Part shown: piece by piece, positions 1 through 5,453 of the stretch
How positions within the stretch are numbered: the stretch's first letter is position 1
Layout: every line of letters starts with the position of its first letter
DNA from: Candidatus Zixiibacteriota bacterium
GTDB taxonomy: Bacteria > Zixibacteria > MSB-5A5 > GN15 > FEB-12
Length of the DNA stretch: 5,453 nucleotides
Reading direction: 5' to 3'
Assembly: GCA_030619345.1 (NCBI GenBank)
Contig: JAUXBO010000187.1
Span: 1-5,453, forward strand
The notes under the pieces: generated by a model
What the model was told of the DNA's origin: nothing
Seen by the model: only the letters and a program-made list of their open reading frames with translations
The model's database searches: none
Translations under genes and position numbers: made by a program

Positions 1-516
1 TACTGTTTTGTCCTCGGGACACCAGTTAACAAATCCGCGTTTGCGATATGCGAGTCCCTTTTCAAACATGCGCAAGAATATCCACTGCGTGAACTTGTAG
101 TAATCCGGCTGCGAAGTAACGATCTCCCGGCTCCAATCGTACGAAATACCGACTTTTTGTAGCGTCTTTCGGGAGACAGCAATATTGCTCAAGGTCCAGT
201 CCTGGGGATGAACACCGTGCTTTATAGCGGCCCGTTCGGCGGGCAGGCCAAAGGCGTCCCAGCCAAAAGGATGCAGTACTGTCTTACCGAGCATCATTTG
301 GTATCTGGTAACAGCATCGCCTATAATGTAGTTTCTGAAGTGCCCCATGTGGATATCGCCGGAGGGATAAGCAAACATCTCCAACATGTAGAAACTGTTA
401 TCGGGATCGGGCTTATCGGGTGCTTCGAATATTTTCGAATCTATCCAGCGTTGCTGCCACTTGTTTTCTATCGTCTGAAAATCGTAACGTAAAGTTGTTT
501 TTTCACTGCTTGTCAT
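1..516 (-). CDS. leuS: Leucyl-tRNA synthetase, N-terminal part (gene runs off the left edge)
   Basis: This class I aminoacyl-tRNA synthetase activates leucine with ATP and charges tRNA-Leu in the cytosol. Only the first 172 residues are present; full-length bacterial enzymes have roughly 800-900, so most of the gene lies beyond position 1. The N-terminus has the family's opening YDFxxIExKWQxRW (residues 11-24). The class I signature appears as HMGH at 56-59, in the leucine-type context PSGDIHMGH. GWDAFGLPAE (85-94), SYDWSREI (125-132) and NWCPEDKTV (164-172) also match. The last is the first knuckle of the zinc-binding insertion. It has Asp where some homologues have a second Cys, as in the E. 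coli enzyme. The KMSKS loop and editing domain are outside the window. The ATG at 514-516 gives the expected N-terminal length, but no clear Shine-Dalgarno sequence precedes it. The gene lies 69 bases downstream of the deacetylase on the same strand. The family call is secure. Confidence 0.97.
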   Translation of the reverse strand, partial: MTSSEKTTLRYDFQTIENKWQQRWIDSKIFEAPDKPDPDNSFYMLEMFAYPSGDIHMGHFRNYIIGDAVTRYQMMLGKTVLHPFGWDAFGLPAERAAIKHGVHPQDWTLSNIAVSRKTLQKVGISYDWSREIVTSQPDYYKFTQWIFLRMFEKGLAYRKRGFVNWCPEDKTV

Positions 517-526
517 ACTGTTGACC

Positions 527-555
527 ACTATAAGGTTACTAATTAAGCATCAAAA
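527..555 (-). promoter_or_regulatory. Weak candidate sigma70-type promoter before leuS
   Basis: On the minus strand, TTTTGA (550-555) and TATAGT (527-532) are separated by 17 bases. The -10 box is a good match to TATAAT; the -35 box is poor. TTGATG (548-553) is an alternative -35 at a 15-base spacing. The -10 ends only ten bases before the leuS ATG, so a transcript from here would have almost no 5' leader, which would fit the lack of a visible Shine-Dalgarno sequence. The rest of the 517-585 gap is AT-rich, and I see no convincing terminator stem followed by a T-run. This is pattern matching alone. Read-through from the deacetylase gene could serve leuS instead. Confidence 0.22.
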
Positions 556-585
556 CTAAGGGATTCGGCTTCTTTTAGCAAGACC

Positions 586-1356
586 TTAGTCGTCTGACTG
601 GTCGGCTTGCCCATATTTCTGATACAGGTTGGTGCCTCGCGCCAGACAGCTGATGAGACTGGCTCCCATGCGCTGCACTCTTTGGCTGGGTCCCGGATGC
701 ATTTTGGATCGGACCATTTTGGGGATATCAAAAGCATAGACCGGGTAACGCCCACGCGTCATACTGTTATCTGAATCTATCGGAAACTGAGTCGTAAATC
801 CGGTCACGTAGCCGGACTCTCTGGCGAGCTTAGTGACAAGATCATTGATGCGACCAAATGGATAGCTAATCTGATCGACAGTCCGACCTAAGATTTGCTC
901 AAGCAACTGCTTCGACCTGGTTAGTTCCAGTCGGCAATCAGAGTCGTTGAGTCTGGTCAAATCGATGTGACGGTGTCCATGGGAACCAAATTGCACTCCC
1001 CTCTTTGACAGGGAAGTTATCTGCTCAGCGTTCAGGTGTCGTTCGGCGCTCAATCGATGGCTGAAATCCCAGTGGTTATCTTTGCCGATAAATGCTGTCG
1101 GGACAAAAACAAAGGGCTTAAATCCATACCATTCCATGAGCGGCGGTAGCTGATGATAAAGATGCTCGTAAGCGTCATCAAAAGTCAGTTGGAGATTGGA
1201 TAAATCGATTCCCCGCAACTGCAGATAATCCAGTAATTGACGGAATCTTCGGGGAGAATAGTTGTTTATACCGAATGTGAGTTTGTTGGTTAGTTTATGA
1301 AAAACGAGAACAAAGTTGTTGGGAGACACTGAATGACTGTCAGTTTCCGATCCCAT
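586..1356 (-). CDS. NodB-type polysaccharide deacetylase (carbohydrate esterase 4 family), no signal peptide
   Basis: This 256-residue protein has the motifs of metal-dependent deacetylases that remove acetyl groups from N-acetylated sugars. TFDDA is at 58-62, with D60 as probable base and D61 as metal ligand. SHGHRH is at 125-130, with H126 and H130 as metal ligands. YPFG is at 165-168. RGRYPVY (201-207) may be the arginine motif near the C-terminus. Most relatives have TFDDG; here Ala replaces Gly. The substrate cannot be told from sequence. The ATG at 1354-1356 is well supported: GGGAG lies six bases upstream and an in-frame TAG lies eight codons further up with no ATG, GTG or TTG between. 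The N-terminus is polar and goes straight into the domain (VLVFHK at 16-21), so no signal peptide or membrane anchor is visible. A cytosolic protein acting on a sugar precursor, or a non-carbohydrate substrate, is therefore more likely than a secreted enzyme. The gene overlaps the upstream protease gene by 17 bases, suggesting coupled translation. Confidence 0.88.
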   Translation of the reverse strand: MGSETDSHSVSPNNFVLVFHKLTNKLTFGINNYSPRRFRQLLDYLQLRGIDLSNLQLTFDDAYEHLYHQLPPLMEWYGFKPFVFVPTAFIGKDNHWDFSHRLSAERHLNAEQITSLSKRGVQFGSHGHRHIDLTRLNDSDCRLELTRSKQLLEQILGRTVDQISYPFGRINDLVTKLARESGYVTGFTTQFPIDSDNSMTRGRYPVYAFDIPKMVRSKMHPGPSQRVQRMGASLISCLARGTNLYQKYGQADQSDD

Positions 1357-2623
1357 CGAGCGCTCCCGATTCAGCCGGTCCTAGCACAGCTATGGTCAGC
1401 TTAGAATTGTCAAAACACTGCCGGGCCAATGCCGTCAATGAACTTGAAGTGATCTTGTCAACATCGTTCAGAATTTGTGTTAGTGAGCTGAAACGGCCGA
1501 TCATAAGTTCCTGCCGTCCGAGTCGGCTCATGCGACTCGAAGTAGACTCCATACCCAGCGTTATCTGGCCTTTAATCTGTGCCTTCAGACGATGCAGTTG
1601 ATCGGCAGTTAGTTTTGTTTTTGCTAAACGTGCGTATTCTTTCAGGATAATATCAACTGCCTGGCGCAGGTGAGTGGCATCGGTCCCGATGTATGTACCC
1701 ACAATCCCGGCATCGCTATAGAAATCATTGTAGCAATACACGGCATAGGCCAATCCCTTTTGCTCACGTACTTTTTGAAACAGAACCGAAGACATTCCAC
1801 CGCCAAGGTAGGTGCTGAGAGCAACCGAAGTGATTCGGTTGGGGCTATCAAATTGCACGCCCGGGTGTCCGATACAGATATGCGTCTGCTGGTTGTCATC
1901 TTCCTCAATGTGGAGTTTAGGTTGTGCCGAGTATGTGGCCGCCTCCGGATTCTGACTTGAACCTGAAGGGAATTCAAAATACTTTCGAACCAAACGCACC
2001 AGTTTCTGGTGAGAAACTGATCCGGCGGCGCAGATGACAATCGAGTCAGAACGATAGTGATTGGACAGATACCCCAGAATACGCCGACGCGGCATGGCCA
2101 ATACGTTTTCCATGCTGCCCAGAATCGGACGCCCCAGGGGGTGACCGTTCCAGTAGGTTTCGGCAAATATGTCGTAAATGCGATCAGAGGGATTGTCCTG
2201 AGATTCTTTAATTTCCTCGGCTATGACCTGTTTTTCACGCTTGATGTTAACGGGTGTAAATGTCGCCCGACAGGTAATGTCGGACAGCACGTCGATAGCG
2301 CTTTCCAGATGCTCGTCGAGAACTCTGGCCGTGTAGCAGGTTTGCTCACGAGAGGTAAAGGCATTTATTGAGCCGCCAATGGATTCAAGGGCCGAAGCAA
2401 TCTCTTTGGCGCTTCGGTTTTTCGTCCCCTTAAACAGCATGTGCTCAATTAAGTGAGACACACCATTTTCCTCAAGCGTCTCAGAGCGGGAGCCGACGTT
2501 GATCCAGACACCGATACTAATAGATCGGACTGAGGGAATGGTCTCAGTGACCACCCTCAGTCCGTTTTTCAGCGTCGTTTTCTTGTAGGTCTCACCGTTA
2601 GACGTAGAACTGCGCGACACCAT
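1340..2623 (-). CDS. M16B-family zinc metalloprotease (processing-peptidase-like)
   Basis: This is a cytosolic-type M16 peptidase, related to B. subtilis MlpA and the mitochondrial processing peptidase. Counting from the ATG at 2621-2623 (427 residues), the inverted zinc motif HLIEH is at 57-61: H57 and H61 bind zinc and E60 is catalytic. The third ligand is probably E137, in VIAEEI, at the family's usual 76-residue spacing. The C-terminal half contains LGGGMSS and the R/Y pair in REQKGLAY (R286, Y293). Active-site and R/Y motifs in one chain of this size fit the homodimeric bacterial subfamily, in which the subunits form a closed chamber that degrades peptides. No signal peptide is evident. 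The start is uncertain. GTG at 2663-2665 and ATG at 2660-2662 would add 13-14 residues and overlap pnp, but neither has a Shine-Dalgarno sequence. I prefer 2623: it follows the pnp TAG by one base, and a purine-rich GAGAGAGA lies 13 bases upstream. The physiological substrate is unknown. Confidence 0.95.
   Translation of the reverse strand: MVSRSSTSNGETYKKTTLKNGLRVVTETIPSVRSISIGVWINVGSRSETLEENGVSHLIEHMLFKGTKNRSAKEIASALESIGGSINAFTSREQTCYTARVLDEHLESAIDVLSDITCRATFTPVNIKREKQVIAEEIKESQDNPSDRIYDIFAETYWNGHPLGRPILGSMENVLAMPRRRILGYLSNHYRSDSIVICAAGSVSHQKLVRLVRKYFEFPSGSSQNPEAATYSAQPKLHIEEDDNQQTHICIGHPGVQFDSPNRITSVALSTYLGGGMSSVLFQKVREQKGLAYAVYCYNDFYSDAGIVGTYIGTDATHLRQAVDIILKEYARLAKTKLTADQLHRLKAQIKGQITLGMESTSSRMSRLGRQELMIGRFSSLTQILNDVDKITSSSLTALARQCFDNSKLTIAVLGPAESGALDGIGN
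1348..1370 (-). promoter_or_regulatory. Ribosome binding site of the deacetylase gene, with two competing hairpins
   Basis: On the minus strand GGGAG (1363-1367) sits six bases before the ATG (1354-1356) and decides the start. It can be buried in a hairpin at 1355-1370: arms AUCGGG and CUCGAU, one G-U pair, loop AGCG. This pairs both the Shine-Dalgarno sequence and the first two bases of the start codon. The segment CGAT at 1355-1358 can instead pair with the downstream ATCG at 1348-1351 around a three-base loop, which frees GGGAG. The site lies inside the end of the protease gene, so ribosomes finishing that gene would melt it. Seen: the complementarity. Inferred: any regulatory role. Confidence 0.4.
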
Positions 2624-2624
2624 T

Positions 2625-4796
2625 CTAATTGCGAGATCTCTCTCTGCTGCCGCGGTTTCCATCACGGCGTGGGCCGCGATCTGAGCGTTCCGGACGATCA
2701 GAGTCTCCTTCGGGATTGTCGTTGGTCAACAACGCCTTGCGTGATAACCGTACTTTACCGTCGGATTCGATGCTCAGAACTTTGACCTCGACTTCGTCAC
2801 GCATCCTCAGGACGTCTTCGACCCTGGCTACATGACGGTGTTCCAACTCAGAGATATGAAGCCATCCATCCATGTTGGGACCCATCTGCACGACGGCACC
2901 GTACTGGGTCAGACGGACGACTCTACCTTTATAGGTCTTCCCTACTTCAGGCACTTCGACAATAGCTTCGACCCTGGCCTTGGCCTCGAGACCCGCTGCA
3001 GCTTCAACGGAAGCAATCAGCACCGTACCATCATCATTAATGTCAATCTTAGCGCCAGTCTCTTCGACAATTGACCTGATCATCTTGCCACCGGGTCCAA
3101 TCACCTCACCAATCTTTGAAGGATTGATCTTGATGGTGATAATTCTCGGCGCCCACTGTGACAGGTCGTCACGATGACGATCAATAGTGCTGTTCATACA
3201 ATCAAGAATGTGCAGGCGAGCGGTTTTGGCACGATTGAGCGCTTCCTGCATAGTGGCGATATCAAGACCTGTGATTTTGATATCCATCTGAATAGCCGTG
3301 ATACCTTCAGTGGTACCGGTCACTTTGAAGTCCATATCTCCAAAATGATCTTCATCGCCAAGGATATCGGTCAGGATAACAACATTGTCGTCCTTTTTGA
3401 TAAGTCCCATTGCGATGCCGGCAACGGCCGACTTAATCGGCACACCGGCGTCCATGAGAGCCAATGAGCCACCACATACGGAAGCCATAGATGAAGAACC
3501 GTTTGATTCCAGTACATCCGATACGATTCGGAGGGTATACGGGAATCCGTCTTCGGTCGGGATCACCGGGAGAAGAGCTCGTTCAGCGAGGACGCCATGT
3601 CCTACTTCGCGACGGCTGGTTCCACGAATCGGCCTGGCTTCACCGACGCAGAACGGAGGGAAGTTATAATGGAGCATATAGCTCTTGGTCGATTCTCCTT
3701 CAAGCTCGTCAAGACGCTGTTCGTCTATTTTGGTACCGAGTGTCACCGCCACGAGCGCCTGGGTCTGGCCGCGAGTAAATACCGCCGAACCGTGTGCACG
3801 GGGCAGGAAACTGATATCAGAAGTGATTTCGCGAATGTCTTCCGGGTTGCGACCGTCGATTCGCTTCTTCTCGTTTAAGACCATACTGCGCATGGAGTCA
3901 GAATCAAGATCATGAATGATAGTCTTGATATCCCCTTCGTCATCCGGGAACTCTTCGGCAAGTGCCTCAAGAATCTCGGTCTGCAGCGCTTTTTTGCTGT
4001 CGCGACGAGTTTCTTTGTCAGCGATACGATTGAACTCATCAAGCTTACCACCGAGCATTTCGGTCACCTTGGAGGTGAGTGCATCATCAATTGTAACCGG
4101 CGTATATTCGAACGTCTCTTTTCCACAGACGGACTTGAGCTCGTCAATTTTTGCGACAATGGACTTGATATGCTCATGCCCAAACTGAAGAGCCTCAATT
4201 ATCTGATCTTCGGGGATCTCCTTACCGCCGCCTTCGACCATCGCGATAGAATCGGCAGAGCCAGCTATCGTAATGTTGATATCACATTCTTCGAGTTGGG
4301 AAAAGGTAGGATTGATAACGAATTCGCCGTCAATGCGGCCCACGCGTACTCCCGCGACCGTATGTGCAAAAGGCACATCTGAAATGGCCAGTGAGGCGGC
4401 GGTGCCAATCAGGGCAAGAATGTCAGTATCGTTTTCCTGGTCATGGGAAATAATGAAATTAATGCACTGGGTTTCGCCTTTGAAGTCTTTTGGAAAGAGC
4501 GGGCGAATGGGCCGGTCGATAAGACGAGCGGAGAGAATCTCTTTTTCTGAAGGACGGGCTTCGCGCTTGAAGAATCCGCCTGGAATCTTTCCTGCTGAGT
4601 ACGATTTCTCACGGTACTCGACCGTGAGCGGAAAGAAGTCAAACCCTCTCCTGGGTTCTGTTTGTGCACATACGGTGGAAATGACCATAGAGTCGCCGTA
4701 GCGAACGGTCACGGCTCCGTTGGCCTGTTTGGCCAGTTTGCCGGTTTCGATTGTTAAAGTGCGACCGCCGATTTCTAATTCAACTTTGTGTGTCAT
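2625..4796 (-). CDS. pnp: Polyribonucleotide nucleotidyltransferase (PNPase)
   Basis: PNPase degrades RNA 3' to 5' by phosphorolysis, releasing nucleoside diphosphates, and can also add tails. It is a homotrimer, often part of the RNA degradosome. The 723 residues (E. coli 711) show the full domain order. The first RNase PH domain is at about 1-145, with the RNA-binding FFKRE loop at 75-79. An all-helical linker spans about 240-310. The second, catalytic RNase PH domain spans about 315-545. A KH domain has IGPGGK at 566-571, and an S1 domain covers about 619-687. Catalytic residues are intact: the SSS phosphate site at 434-436, and D483, D489 and K491 in GDEDHFGDMDFK, matching E. coli D486, D492 and K494. 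The last 33 residues are a polar, arginine-rich tail, probably disordered. The ATG at 4794-4796 matches the family N-terminus, and no alternative start lies between it and the Shine-Dalgarno sequence. The gene is 23 bases after rpsO, leaving little room for a large leader stem like that cut by RNase III in E. coli. Confidence 0.99.
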   Translation of the reverse strand: MTHKVELEIGGRTLTIETGKLAKQANGAVTVRYGDSMVISTVCAQTEPRRGFDFFPLTVEYREKSYSAGKIPGGFFKREARPSEKEILSARLIDRPIRPLFPKDFKGETQCINFIISHDQENDTDILALIGTAASLAISDVPFAHTVAGVRVGRIDGEFVINPTFSQLEECDINITIAGSADSIAMVEGGGKEIPEDQIIEALQFGHEHIKSIVAKIDELKSVCGKETFEYTPVTIDDALTSKVTEMLGGKLDEFNRIADKETRRDSKKALQTEILEALAEEFPDDEGDIKTIIHDLDSDSMRSMVLNEKKRIDGRNPEDIREITSDISFLPRAHGSAVFTRGQTQALVAVTLGTKIDEQRLDELEGESTKSYMLHYNFPPFCVGEARPIRGTSRREVGHGVLAERALLPVIPTEDGFPYTLRIVSDVLESNGSSSMASVCGGSLALMDAGVPIKSAVAGIAMGLIKKDDNVVILTDILGDEDHFGDMDFKVTGTTEGITAIQMDIKITGLDIATMQEALNRAKTARLHILDCMNSTIDRHRDDLSQWAPRIITIKINPSKIGEVIGPGGKMIRSIVEETGAKIDINDDGTVLIASVEAAAGLEAKARVEAIVEVPEVGKTYKGRVVRLTQYGAVVQMGPNMDGWLHISELEHRHVARVEDVLRMRDEVEVKVLSIESDGKVRLSRKALLTNDNPEGDSDRPERSDRGPRRDGNRGSRERSRN

Positions 4797-4817
4797 AAGA
4801 CAGTAGGATCTCCTTTT
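4791..4817 (-). promoter_or_regulatory. pnp ribosome binding site with a long spacer
   Basis: On the minus strand AAAAGGAG (4810-4817) is followed by 13 bases before the pnp ATG (4794-4796), longer than the usual 5-9. It overlaps no other usable start. A small 4-bp hairpin, TGTC/GACA (4791-4802) with loop TTAT, covers the start region and holds the A and T of the start codon in its loop. The spacing is a direct observation; any effect on initiation is inference. Confidence 0.5.
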
Positions 4818-4819
4818 GC

Positions 4820-5089
4820 CTAACGGCGGATTTCAAGTTCACCAATGATCTGGCGGTAGCTCTGAATGTCTCTGTCCTTCAGATAGTCCAGCATACGTCT
4901 GCGCTGACCGACCAGTTTGAGAAGACCGAGCCTCGTATGAAAGTCCTTCTTGTGATCTTTCATGTGGCCGGTCAGATAGTTTATACGATCCGTCAATAAC
5001 GCGATCTGGACTTCCGGTGTACCGGTGTCTTTATCGTGCAGACGGTGTTTAGCAATGATTTGAGCTCTTTGCTCCTTGTTGGTCGACAT
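4820..5089 (-). CDS. rpsO: 30S ribosomal protein S15
   Basis: S15 is a primary 16S rRNA-binding protein. It binds the three-way junction of helices 20-22 in the central domain, and its C-terminal side takes part in subunit bridging. The 89 residues equal the usual family length. The signature DTGTPEVQ (21-28) contains T22, G23 and Q28, and R35 and Y69 are at the known RNA-contact positions. H42 and D49 of the HxxxHKKD block are also present, with T52 where E. coli has Ser. The C-terminus IIGELEIRR has Glu where Gly is common. The start at 5087-5089 is chosen because it gives exactly the family length and has AAGGAGG six bases upstream; a TTG six codons further up would lie on the Shine-Dalgarno sequence itself. 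The first 41 bases overlap ribF in another frame, so translation is probably coupled. S15 represses its own mRNA in several bacteria. The start-site hairpin listed separately is a candidate element for that, unproven here. Confidence 0.99.
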   Translation of the reverse strand: MSTNKEQRAQIIAKHRLHDKDTGTPEVQIALLTDRINYLTGHMKDHKKDFHTRLGLLKLVGQRRRMLDYLKDRDIQSYRQIIGELEIRR

Positions 5090-5453
5090 TTCGACCCTCC
5101 TTTTCAATTATTTCAATCGATTTAATCTTATCTTCTTTAAGTTGTTCTATCAGTTCATCCGTTGTCGAAAATTTCTCGTTCTGACGAACGAAGTGAGTCG
5201 GATAAACAGTTATCTCCCAATCATAAATATCACGGTCAAAATCAAACAGGTTGGCCTCGACCGAAATCTTGCGCTCGGGATTAAAGTGGTTATGGCCTAT
5301 AAACATCATGCCGTCTTTACATTCTTCGCCCACCAGGACTCGACAGGTATAAACGCCTTCGGGAGGTAATAGTTTCCTGTGATTATAATTCAGGTTCGCA
5401 GTTGGATATCCAAGTTTGCGGCCCAGTCCAATACCACGCTCCACTGTTCCGAA
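5049..5453 (-). CDS. ribF: Riboflavin kinase / FAD synthetase, C-terminal kinase domain (5' end beyond the right edge)
   Basis: Bifunctional RibF phosphorylates riboflavin to FMN and adenylates FMN to FAD; only the kinase half is in view (134 residues). The fragment opens with FGTVERGIGLGR and LGYPTANL, the glycine-rich and PTAN motifs that bind ATP-Mg. It continues with LLPPEGVYTCRV (28-39), a VEANLFDFDRDIY block (65-77) whose E66 should be the catalytic base, and FVRQNEKFSTTDELIEQL near the end. Two departures from the usual pattern are visible: HNH follows the IG at 52-53, where relatives often have RPT or NPT, and Asn68 stands where His is common (VExHL). The N-terminal nucleotidyltransferase domain is not visible, so bifunctionality is assumed from the family. 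The reading frame stays open to the right edge. The final 14 residues, encoded mostly over the start of rpsO, match nothing I recognise and look like a variable tail. The 41-base overlap with rpsO implies co-transcription. Confidence 0.95.
   Translation of the reverse strand, partial: FGTVERGIGLGRKLGYPTANLNYNHRKLLPPEGVYTCRVLVGEECKDGMMFIGHNHFNPERKISVEANLFDFDRDIYDWEITVYPTHFVRQNEKFSTTDELIEQLKEDKIKSIEIIEKEGRNVDQQGAKSSNHC
5081..5102 (-). promoter_or_regulatory. rpsO Shine-Dalgarno sequence and start-codon hairpin (possible translational operator)
   Basis: On the minus strand AAGGAGG (5096-5102) is a near-ideal Shine-Dalgarno sequence six bases from the rpsO ATG. A perfect inverted repeat, GGTCGA/TCGACC, spans 5081-5096. 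It encloses the four-base loop AATG, which is the start codon plus one upstream base. The last G of the Shine-Dalgarno core pairs in the stem. The whole element lies within the ribF reading frame. rpsO leaders in other bacteria carry diverse S15-binding structures, so an autoregulatory role is reasonable. The stem lacks an obvious G-U/G-C mimic of helix 22, so this remains inference. Confidence 0.5.

Noticed and set aside
208..492. A 94-codon plus-strand open frame over the leuS N-terminus
   Set aside because: The opposite strand encodes conserved leucyl-tRNA synthetase motifs throughout; this is a mirror of that coding sequence.
543..755. A 70-codon minus-strand frame overlapping the deacetylase end and the gap before leuS
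   Set aside because: Most of it overlaps the deacetylase in a different frame, and it has no recognisable domain or convincing ribosome binding site.
1642..2166. A 174-codon minus-strand open frame inside the protease gene in another frame
   Set aside because: It lies wholly within the M16 coding sequence, whose motifs are intact, and its translation is rich in Trp, Cys and Arg without any family pattern.
2625..2665. An internal terminator or promoter between pnp and the protease gene
   Set aside because: There is no intergenic space and no stem with a T-run. The GAGATCTC palindrome at 2633-2640 is too short to act as a terminator.
3912..4382. A 156-codon plus-strand open frame antisense to pnp, with another of 142 codons at 4273-4701
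   Set aside because: Both are antisense shadows of a well-conserved gene. Their translations show no recognisable domain, and I saw no independent promoter or ribosome binding site.
5052..5090. Possible pseudoknot between the rpsO hairpin loop (AATG) and a downstream CATT
   Set aside because: Four base pairs over this distance are expected often by chance, and nothing else supports the pairing.
5101..5125. Direct repeat of ATTGAAA with a two-base spacer just before the rpsO Shine-Dalgarno sequence
   Set aside because: It is explained by the RibF residues it encodes (IEIIE) and has only two copies.
5103..5145. AT-rich stretch before rpsO considered as a promoter, with CTGATA and TAAGAT boxes nearby
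   Set aside because: Both boxes match only four of six consensus bases, and the stretch is ordinary Lys/Ile/Glu coding sequence of ribF. AT-richness alone does not support a promoter.

Overview
The window is a compact block of bacterial housekeeping genes, all on the minus strand. Read in the direction of transcription (right to left) the order is ribF (3' part), rpsO, pnp, an M16 zinc protease, a NodB-type polysaccharide deacetylase and leuS (5' part). Base composition is close to half GC. ribF-rpsO-pnp followed by an M16 protease is a widespread bacterial arrangement. Bacillus subtilis has ribC-rpsO-pnpA-ylxY-mlpA, where ylxY is a deacetylase-like gene and mlpA an M16 protease. The protein sequences are clearly bacterial, but I cannot name the phylum from them. 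A Gram-negative or candidate-phylum lineage is possible, but only as a guess.

Layout: positions 1-516 hold the first 172 codons of leucyl-tRNA synthetase. A 69-base gap (517-585) holds a weak candidate promoter and no clear terminator. Positions 586-1356 encode the deacetylase, whose start overlaps the end of the protease gene (1340 to about 2623) by 17 bases. The protease gene begins one base past the pnp stop, or overlaps pnp if an upstream start is used. pnp occupies 2625-4796, and 23 bases separate it from rpsO (4820-5089). The first 41 bases of rpsO lie inside the end of ribF (5049 to beyond 5453).

The tight spacing suggests one polycistronic transcript with translational coupling. The products cover flavin cofactor synthesis, the small ribosomal subunit, RNA turnover, proteolysis, a carbohydrate-modifying enzyme and leucine charging of tRNA. 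Apart from the protein-synthesis and RNA theme, I see no pathway joining them. There is no rRNA, tRNA, CRISPR array, insertion sequence or phage gene, and I found no new defence or mobile system.

The most notable non-coding signals are at start codons. The rpsO AUG sits in the four-base loop of a perfect 6-bp hairpin that abuts a strong Shine-Dalgarno sequence. The deacetylase start can join either of two mutually exclusive small hairpins. pnp has an unusually long Shine-Dalgarno spacer.
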